5,094 nucleotides of DNA from contig JANXLW010000109.1 in NCBI GenBank assembly GCA_025354965.1, positions 1-5,094 of the forward strand, read 5' to 3'. The first letter of the stretch is position 1. The number at the start of each line of letters is the position of its first letter. Source of the DNA: Betaproteobacteria bacterium. Lineage in GTDB: Bacteria; Pseudomonadota; Gammaproteobacteria; Burkholderiales; Burkholderiaceae_C. The translations under genes and the position numbers were made by a program. Of the stretch, positions 1 to 5,094 are shown piece by piece. The notes under the pieces are model-generated. The model saw only the letters and a list, made by a program, of their open reading frames with translations. It was not told the origin of the DNA and searched no databases.

Positions 1-1
1 C

Positions 2-886
2 AGCACGCTGGGCGCACGCCTGGATGTGGTGGAAATGCTGGACGGCCTGATGCAGGGCGCCGACCGCGACCTGGTCAAGATCTGGCAGAAGATGAACGCC
101 AAGCGCTTTGACAACATCATGCTCAAGACCAAGACCGTCTCCGCACGCGCCTTGCCTGAGGGCATTGAAGTCAGCTTCGCTTCGGCAGAGGAGGGCGGCA
201 CCGCCCCCGCGCCGCAGGTCTACGACCTGGTGCTGCAAGCCGTGGGCCGCACCCCCAATGGCAAGAAGATCGCCGCTGACAAGGCTGGTGTGGCGGTCAC
301 AGACCGCGGCTTCATCAACGTCGACATCCAGATGCGCACCAACGTGCCCCACATCTTCGCCATTGGCGACATCGTGGGCCAGCCCATGCTGGCGCACAAG
401 GCGGTGCACGAGGCGCATGTGGCGGCAGAAGTGATTGCCGGTGAACTGCAAGGCAACAAGGAGCTGGCTTCCGCCGCCTTCAACGCCCGCGTGATTCCAT
501 CCGTGGCCTACACCGACCCTGAAGTAGCCTGGGTCGGCCTGACCGAAGACCAGGCCAAGGCCCAGGGCATCAAGGTCAAGAAGGGCCTGTTCCCCTGGAC
601 GGCAAGTGGCCGCGCCATTGCCAATGGTCGCGACGAAGGCGTGACCAAGCTGCTATTCGATGATTCACCCGAGGCCCACGGCCACGGCAAGATCCTGGGC
701 GGCGGCATGGTTGGCACGCATGCGGGCGACATGATCGGCGAAGTGGCCCTGGCGATTGAGATGGGTGCCGATGCAGTGGATATCGGCAAGACGATTCACC
801 CACATCCCACGCTCGGCGAATCCATCGGCATGGCGGCGGAGATTGCGCATGGCAGTTGCACGGATGTGCCACCGGCGCGGAAGTAG
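2..886 (+). CDS. lpdA: Dihydrolipoyl dehydrogenase (E3), C-terminal part; 5' end outside window
   Basis: This enzyme is the FAD flavoprotein that reoxidises dihydrolipoyl groups with NAD+ in pyruvate or 2-oxoglutarate dehydrogenase complexes in the cytoplasm. The reading frame is open from base 2, so 294 residues are visible and the N-terminal FAD and redox-disulfide part is missing. Visible landmarks are LGARLDVVEM at the start (end of the NAD-binding Rossmann region), AVGRTPNG at about 227-256, and the second FAD-contact motif FAIGDI at 356-373 followed by LAHKAVHEA. The dimerisation domain begins near IPSVAYTDPEVAWVG. The HPHPTLGES signature contains the active-site His (803-805) and Glu (818-820). 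The ending CTDVPPARK is typical of betaproteobacterial E3 proteins. Codon use is strongly G/C-ending, unlike the operon to its right. A terminator follows 24 bases after the stop, so this is probably the last gene of its transcript. The assignment is firm; which complex it serves is not visible here. Confidence 0.97.
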   Translation, partial: STLGARLDVVEMLDGLMQGADRDLVKIWQKMNAKRFDNIMLKTKTVSARALPEGIEVSFASAEEGGTAPAPQVYDLVLQAVGRTPNGKKIAADKAGVAVTDRGFINVDIQMRTNVPHIFAIGDIVGQPMLAHKAVHEAHVAAEVIAGELQGNKELASAAFNARVIPSVAYTDPEVAWVGLTEDQAKAQGIKVKKGLFPWTASGRAIANGRDEGVTKLLFDDSPEAHGHGKILGGGMVGTHAGDMIGEVALAIEMGADAVDIGKTIHPHPTLGESIGMAAEIAHGSCTDVPPARK

Positions 887-910
887 TCCCACACCACCAA
901 GCAATGATGC

Positions 911-942
911 AAAGCCCGAACTGGCCACGGTTCGGGCTTTTT
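911..942 (+). terminator. Rho-independent terminator after lpdA
   Basis: A perfect 11-bp stem pairs AAAGCCCGAAC (911-921) with GTTCGGGCTTT (930-940) across an 8-base loop, and the + strand ends in a run of five T (938-942). It lies 24 bases after the lpdA stop. On the - strand the hairpin keeps a shorter T run (TTT, then GC). It could therefore also stop transcripts of the convergent operon ending at 1001, and no better - strand terminator is visible between 943 and 1000. The rest of the spacer holds only a weak inverted repeat, ACCGG (987-991) with CCGGT (1007-1011). Confidence 0.93.
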
Positions 943-1000
943 GCTGACCGTTCTATTGGTGCGGATGCGGGTAACGGATCGCGTCAACCGGTCATACAAA

Positions 1001-1672
1001 CTACGGCCGGTGACGCGCCACTCCCAAATATTCCAAGATCAGGTGATGGCATTCAAAATTAATTGGATAGGCCTTTCCCTTTGGAACAATGCGACGGTGA
1101 CTCGAAAACCGATGGGGCCTTGACGGAAATTCTTTCACCGCATCAAGGGTACATCCTAGTTTTCCTGCAATTTGATCAAGCGCATCAGCAGCTTTACCCG
1201 ACAACAAATAGCCCAACATCGCACCGGACCCAGAGAACGGTGCATAACGACAAGTCAAGTATTGTTCGCGCACGTCACGTTCGTACTCAGCCATAGTGCC
1301 GGGTGTCTCAAGAACTTTCGCTTCCAAAGGCCACATGATGCGTTCATCTGCACGTAGGACGAAGGCAAGGTCAGAGGCTGGTGGCTGTGCTGGCGGTGGA
1401 GCCATCGTTTCTCGCTCGAAAGAACTGTGCTGGATATAGAAAGGTTCATCACCTGTCATCGCGTCATGGATCCGTGGTTCAAGCAGTTGGGTAATGCTGC
1501 GCTCAAGATCTCGCGTATCAATAACTGGTGGGTTTGAGCACATGCAGTCGTAGGCAGCCCAAATGAAACCAAGCAGCCACTGTGCTGGGTCACTCATCCA
1601 ATCGCAGGCCAAAGCTACAAAAACTGGATCAGGGGCAGAGTTGGAAGACGGCCAAGAAATTGGCACCGTCAT
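1001..1672 (-). CDS. Putative PD-(D/E)XK-type restriction endonuclease, 223 aa
   Basis: Likely a DNA-cleaving nuclease and the presumed effector of the operon. The pattern fits the PD-(D/E)XK fold. An N-terminal helix carries an acidic residue (E57 in DLERSITQLL). A strand with D101 (SDLAFVL) follows, and after a turn the signature WPLEAKVL gives E117-x-K119. The next stretch, EQYLTCRYAPFSGSGAMLGYLL (about 136-157, shown here in part: QYLTCRY and GAMLGYLL), resembles the helix-strand segment often seen after the catalytic strand in restriction enzymes. The C-terminus has several His and Arg residues (HRFSSHRR; HHLIL) of unknown role. No signal peptide or membrane segment is apparent. The ATG start overlaps the methyltransferase stop as ATGA and has the Shine-Dalgarno GAGGTG 5 bases upstream, so coupled translation is likely. 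The stop TAG is followed 58 bases later by the shared hairpin. The fold call comes from motif reading without an alignment, and cleavage specificity is unknown. A non-nuclease accessory role is possible but less likely. Confidence 0.78.
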   Translation of the reverse strand: MTVPISWPSSNSAPDPVFVALACDWMSDPAQWLLGFIWAAYDCMCSNPPVIDTRDLERSITQLLEPRIHDAMTGDEPFYIQHSSFERETMAPPPAQPPASDLAFVLRADERIMWPLEAKVLETPGTMAEYERDVREQYLTCRYAPFSGSGAMLGYLLSGKAADALDQIAGKLGCTLDAVKEFPSRPHRFSSHRRIVPKGKAYPINFECHHLILEYLGVARHRP

Positions 1673-4600
1673 TGCAACACCTCAGTATGTTGGGACGTCT
1701 GCTTCCACCGAAAAAGATCCAGTGCTACTGCGTCAGCATCGTAAAGGCCAACGCTGCGAGTCCAATATCGTGCCATATCTGGCTTGACAATGAATACTGT
1801 TGGCGTTCCGCTGCTGCTGTCATAGATGCGTACCACCCGCTCGTTATAAATACCTCGGCGACCTGCTCCAGTTGGTTGCATGGAGCTGTCTAGACGTTCC
1901 ATCTCACGGAGCAAAGCTGAGGTCTTAATGGATGCAACATTTATTGTGTTGGTCACTCCTCCAAGCTCAAACGACACCAGTCGGTACGGCAGGTGAGTAT
2001 CCCGCTCCCCTTGAAAAATAGTCGCCGTGATGGTTTTATCACGACCGAATCCAGCCTTCAAAACACGGGTAAAGTATTCGCAGTATTGGTGGAGATTCAA
2101 TTCACTTCCATCAGCTGTTGTAGTCGACTGCCGACCAAGTGAGCTTTCGTCTCCACGAAAATCCCCGATGGTGTAACAGACCATATCCTCGATCAATACA
2201 CGCTCTGCGTCCTTTAAGCCAAATGCATCAAAAGCTCGCGCGTCCAGCCCCTGATTCTCTTCCAAGCCGGCTAACAGATTGGCGCGCGGAACTGGTACCG
2301 GAAGGGTAAGTAGGTCCTGCACTTGAGCCTCAGGACGATATGCAGCTATGCGCCCGCTTGAAAGTTGCAAAAAATATACCGCCACCAAGCTATTAAATGA
2401 AAGGCACGCCGCTTCCAATAGGCTCTCCGAGCCATGAACGGTCACATAGCTTTGATTGCAAATCACACCTTCCTTTTGGGTTGCTTGTGTAAGACGGGCT
2501 TGAAAGCGGCCGGTTGCTTTCTGCCAGCTTTGTTTAATGATTAACTGCGGCCACGAAAAGGCGCCGAAGTCTGTTGAGTCGCGTGAGTGCGTTTTGACCT
2601 CTCCCGCTATCGGTAAAGTATCGACATCCATGTACAAGAACGACTCTCTGGGAAACGTTTTACTGTCAAAGAGTCGGCGAGAGTACAACTGCGGTGCCGA
2701 TCTAGCGCGGTCGCCATAGATAATTCCTTCACGGCTTTTGACCTCGTAATCATTCCCTGGAGCAGAAAGGCTGGGGAAGCCTTTCAATTTTTTTAGAAGC
2801 GTGCAATCACGAGAGCTGCCCCACATCAAGGTGATCCAAATCAGGTTATCGGATATTGCCTCACGAACAGTCAATCGGCGGCGGTCCTGCGCCTCAATAA
2901 TGACGGTGAACTCATCGACCAGTGGTTTAAGGTGCTTGGGACTTACATAAGCAATGTGATCGTCCAATGCCGGTTTTTCGCTGCGCATCACCACCACGCA
3001 TGCTGGTGAAATGGAGGTCTTCGGCGTATGGGACTTGCGCTTGAAGACTTTGAAACGCAATGCCGACAAGTTATAAATTTCTTCAATTCGATGCGCCGTA
3101 AACAACTCTTGTCTGAATGCAACTGCTTTCGTGCTGCCATTGAATAACAATGAGTTTGCTGACTGGATCATTGCAATCCGTCCAGCATGCCCGATTAGGT
3201 GCGCAGCCTTGGCCAAGAACAATCCCCCGATGTCCTTATTCGCTACGGTCCACCTGTGATCATCCGCTTTTGCCCAGCTAACGGCAGATTCCGTCACGAG
3301 GTTGTCACCCCAAGGGGCGTTGCCTATCACAAGGTCATATGCGCCAGCATTCAACTCGGTGTCAAAACCAACACGACCTTCTGCAAAGAAATCTGAACAG
3401 ATCAACCGCCGCTCGCGCATGGTCGGAAAGACGATTTGCGTCCAATAGTGACGGGGTTCAATTTCATCGCACATTGCGAGATAAAGGCTGAAGCACGCAA
3501 CGCGTACGGCATGAGGATCTTTGTCCACGCCAAAGATATTGCGCTCCAACAGGTTCCGTAAAGTTTCAGTGCGAATTGATTCGCCGGGATTGGCCCTCTT
3601 CCATCGATGGACCAAGCGCTGAAAAGCCTTGACCAAAAAAATACCCGACCCACATGCAGGATCAATGACCTTCAGATTCCATTCATTGCCGTCCCACGGA
3701 AGCACCCGATCCAAAACAAAATCTACAAGATGCGGCGGTGTGTAAAAGATGCCGTCTTTTGCAGCGCGCTCAGTAACGAAGGTCTCGTAAATACTGCTGA
3801 TGAATTCAAGTGGAATTACATCGAAAGAGTATTGTGGCCAAAGGCACGCTTGCCCAGATACCATGTCAAGATCGCCACGAATGAAGTCGCTCAAGATTCC
3901 GAGATGCTTCTTCTTGACGACCTGCTTTTCTGTTGCCCAACCTGCGGCGCGAGCATTGGGTGTATCCCCCTTCCCTGGAAACAAATCGCCATTGAAGCGC
4001 GTATTCAGCCACTCGAACAGGTTATAGGTATCGTTGTAATCGGCAAGGATGCTTGCAAAGTCGTTGTGAACGCTACTCAGGATACCGTCAGCATGTAGGC
4101 GAGAGAGCTTTGAACGTGTCAGTGCGGCGGCTCCGTCCGAGTCTTTACGGTCAAATAGAAACTGAACAAAAATGACGCGTGCCAGCAAATCGTGACAAAC
4201 ATCATCGTCTTGCAATCCAGCTTCCCACAATTTGACGCGAATGTCTCGCAGGTTGCCGAGAAGCATCTGATCTGCGCGTCCGTCACGACTGAATCGTGAT
4301 GCATGTTGTGAGAAAAATTCACCAGAAACGAGGTTGATCCAATGTAGTGCGCGAGCAGCACGATTCTCCAGTATCTCTGCCTGTCCTTCGGCCAGATCAG
4401 ATTGACCGACTTGGTGCACCAGATATTCGTCAATCTGTTTATTTGGATCTGGCGCCTCACAGCATGTCCACGCCCGCAGCAAACCGGGTTCAATCGTAAT
4501 CAATGTAGGACTGTGCGAGAAGTTCCAAGACATACGATGCAACTCGCGCAAGGTTTCTTCACTAGCGTTCTGTTGAAAATCTACTACGAGGGCTAATGGT

Positions 4601-4815
4601 GGCTCGGTGGCTATAGCGCCCGGGTCAGCCAAAAGGATACCGACAATTGCTGTCTTTCCGTCTTCAAAATGCGCTAGGGAGCGCCCAATTTTCTTTCGCG
4701 CGAGCTCAGAGAATGACGCCGCGCCGGCCCCTTTCGGATGAATTACGTCTGCAGGCGTGGGCCAACCCAATGCGGCATGTAACCTGTCGAGGGATATCGC
4801 AATCTCGTTTTTCAC
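1669..4815 (-). CDS. Eco57I/type IIG-like adenine-specific DNA methyltransferase with fused target-recognition domain, 1048 aa
   Basis: Predicted to transfer a methyl group from S-adenosylmethionine to the N6 of adenine in a specific DNA site. Residues 50-120 form an alpha/beta segment resembling a nuclease fold without a full D...ExK triad (see findings). Residues 140-330 are mostly helical. The catalytic domain starts at about 335: motif X GIFYTPPHL (355-363), motif I DPACGSGIF (385-393, SAM binding), motif II GVDKDPHAV (429-437) and catalytic motif IV GNAPWG (498-503), where NPPY/F/W is usual. Residues 680-845 look like a TaqI/HsdS-like target-recognition domain, with WPQLIIKQSW, GVICNQSYVTVHG, LSFNSLVAVYFLQLSSGR and an ending LLTLPVPVP. 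Residues 860-1048 are an extension I cannot assign, containing YNERVVRIYDSS and KPDMARYWTRS. The GTG start has GGAG 8 bases upstream and overlaps the preceding stop as GTGA. The frame is intact throughout. GC is lower than in lpdA, suggesting acquisition by transfer. The methyltransferase call is firm; the DNA site and partner proteins are inferred or unknown. Confidence 0.93.
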   Translation of the reverse strand: MKNEIAISLDRLHAALGWPTPADVIHPKGAGAASFSELARKKIGRSLAHFEDGKTAIVGILLADPGAIATEPPLALVVDFQQNASEETLRELHRMSWNFSHSPTLITIEPGLLRAWTCCEAPDPNKQIDEYLVHQVGQSDLAEGQAEILENRAARALHWINLVSGEFFSQHASRFSRDGRADQMLLGNLRDIRVKLWEAGLQDDDVCHDLLARVIFVQFLFDRKDSDGAAALTRSKLSRLHADGILSSVHNDFASILADYNDTYNLFEWLNTRFNGDLFPGKGDTPNARAAGWATEKQVVKKKHLGILSDFIRGDLDMVSGQACLWPQYSFDVIPLEFISSIYETFVTERAAKDGIFYTPPHLVDFVLDRVLPWDGNEWNLKVIDPACGSGIFLVKAFQRLVHRWKRANPGESIRTETLRNLLERNIFGVDKDPHAVRVACFSLYLAMCDEIEPRHYWTQIVFPTMRERRLICSDFFAEGRVGFDTELNAGAYDLVIGNAPWGDNLVTESAVSWAKADDHRWTVANKDIGGLFLAKAAHLIGHAGRIAMIQSANSLLFNGSTKAVAFRQELFTAHRIEEIYNLSALRFKVFKRKSHTPKTSISPACVVVMRSEKPALDDHIAYVSPKHLKPLVDEFTVIIEAQDRRRLTVREAISDNLIWITLMWGSSRDCTLLKKLKGFPSLSAPGNDYEVKSREGIIYGDRARSAPQLYSRRLFDSKTFPRESFLYMDVDTLPIAGEVKTHSRDSTDFGAFSWPQLIIKQSWQKATGRFQARLTQATQKEGVICNQSYVTVHGSESLLEAACLSFNSLVAVYFLQLSSGRIAAYRPEAQVQDLLTLPVPVPRANLLAGLEENQGLDARAFDAFGLKDAERVLIEDMVCYTIGDFRGDESSLGRQSTTTADGSELNLHQYCEYFTRVLKAGFGRDKTITATIFQGERDTHLPYRLVSFELGGVTNTINVASIKTSALLREMERLDSSMQPTGAGRRGIYNERVVRIYDSSSGTPTVFIVKPDMARYWTRSVGLYDADAVALDLFRWKQTSQHTEVLQ
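1678..1683 (-). promoter_or_regulatory. Shine-Dalgarno for the nuclease gene
   Basis: GAGGTG on the - strand lies 5 bases before the ATG at 1672. It sits inside the last codons of the methyltransferase and supports this start at the ATGA overlap. Confidence 0.75.
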
Positions 4816-5094
4816 GGATTCAACTCCAATTGCTCTTGCCTGTCACCGCCGAAGCGCCCCGGCTTAGCTCCACCACGTGGTTTTTTTGGTGTCAAGCCAA
4901 TGCGTGCGATGACTGTTTGGTAAGCAATCTTTTGAACGTTCATCTCTGCAAGCAAGGTAGTGCAACATTCGTTCTGTAATTTCCCGAACCACTGAAACAG
5001 GACTTGTTGCGAAGTGTTTCTGAATTCGGTTTTGGATATTTTTATGTCAGGCCCCTGCCAGGCCGCCGGAGGCCCCCCCCGGCGATTGATTGGC
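4812..5094 (-). CDS. C-terminal end of an unidentified operon gene (at least 93 codons), 5' end outside window
   Basis: On the - strand a frame is open from the window edge to a TGA at 4814-4812. That TGA overlaps the methyltransferase GTG as GTGA, the same close-packed pattern as at the next junction. The 93 visible residues start with a Gly/Pro-rich stretch (RGGGPPAAWQGPDI), continue with a helical-looking middle (TSQQVLFQWFGKLQNE, then LLAEMNVQKIAYQTVIARIG) and end in a basic Gly/Lys/Arg tail (PKKPRGGAKPGRFGGDRQEQ) followed by LELNP. I do not recognise the family. The only in-frame ATG is at 4943; it would give 43 residues and has no properly spaced Shine-Dalgarno, so it is probably an internal Met and the gene continues beyond the window. 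The tail could be a flexible nucleic-acid-binding end (inference). It is presumably a further component of the same system. The main doubt is whether the segment before the C8 tract is truly coding. Confidence 0.6.
   Translation of the reverse strand, partial: PINRRGGPPAAWQGPDIKISKTEFRNTSQQVLFQWFGKLQNECCTTLLAEMNVQKIAYQTVIARIGLTPKKPRGGAKPGRFGGDRQEQLELNP
4824..4829 (-). promoter_or_regulatory. Shine-Dalgarno for the methyltransferase gene
   Basis: TTGGAG on the - strand ends 8 bases before the GTG at 4815. This favours the GTG as the true start. The site lies inside the last codons of the upstream partial gene, so initiation is probably coupled to its translation. Confidence 0.75.
5073..5080. 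repeat. C8/G8 homopolymer tract inside the upstream partial gene
   Basis: Eight consecutive C on the + strand read as G8 on the coding strand, inside codons CGG-GGG-GGG of the partial gene. All three frames stay open from here to the window edge, so the upstream reading frame cannot be decided from this window. Tracts of this kind are prone to slippage in replication and to sequencing error. Confidence 0.7.

Noticed and set aside
796..999. 67-codon - strand frame just after the nuclease stop, possibly a fourth operon gene
   Set aside because: It runs through the terminator hairpin and antisense into conserved codons of lpdA. The translation looks like frame noise.
987..1011. Inverted repeat ACCGG...CCGGT as a second terminator or an attachment site
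   Set aside because: It has only five base pairs with a 15-base loop, no T run, and overlaps the nuclease stop codon. It is likely chance.
3607..4098. 163-codon + strand open frame antisense to the methyltransferase
   Set aside because: It lies wholly opposite the methyltransferase catalytic region, its translation shows no recognisable motifs, and the opposing frame carries clear conserved motifs.
4881..4887. A7 run on the coding strand (codons CCA AAA AAA) next to palindrome CCACGTGG as a programmed frameshift site
   Set aside because: A -1 shift would meet a stop within about six codons. The palindrome has no loop for a stable hairpin, and the zero frame continues sensibly to the GTGA junction.
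4647..4979. 110-codon + strand open frame near the operon start
   Set aside because: It is antisense to the methyltransferase N-terminus and the partial upstream gene, with no family signature or convincing ribosome binding site. It is best read as a shadow frame.

Overview
The window looks like a betaproteobacterial chromosome, most likely Burkholderiales (Comamonadaceae-like). The evidence is the GC-rich, G/C-ending codons of the first gene and its typical dihydrolipoyl dehydrogenase C-terminus. The species cannot be named from the sequence alone.

Layout: (1) Positions 2-886 on the + strand are the 3' part of lpdA, the E3 subunit of 2-oxoacid dehydrogenase complexes. A strong rho-independent hairpin follows at 911-942. 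(2) The rest of the window, 1001 to 5094, is one compact operon on the - strand, convergent with lpdA and visibly lower in GC. Read in its own direction it holds the C-terminal end of an unidentified gene (window edge to 4812), a 1048-aa adenine-specific DNA methyltransferase with a fused target-recognition domain (4815-1669), and a 223-aa PD-(D/E)XK-type nuclease (1672-1001). The three genes are joined by two 4-nt start/stop overlaps, GTGA at 4812-4815 and ATGA at 1669-1672. They are therefore probably co-transcribed and translationally coupled.

Working together (inference): the methyltransferase resembles the Eco57I/type IIG class, in which recognition and methylation sit in one chain. Its N-terminal segment looks like a nuclease fold that has lost its catalytic lysine, while an apparently intact PD-(D/E)XK nuclease is encoded separately just downstream. 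This suggests a split restriction-modification or phage-defence module, with the methyltransferase providing recognition and self-marking and the small nuclease providing cleavage. The upstream gene is at least 93 codons, has a basic Gly/Lys/Arg-rich tail and runs out of the window. It is a possible third component. The operon promoter lies outside the window.

No tRNA, rRNA, CRISPR array, transposase or clear attachment site was seen. No gene-free stretch exceeds 300 bases; the longest is the 114-base convergent spacer at 887-1000, which holds only the terminator and a weak inverted repeat.
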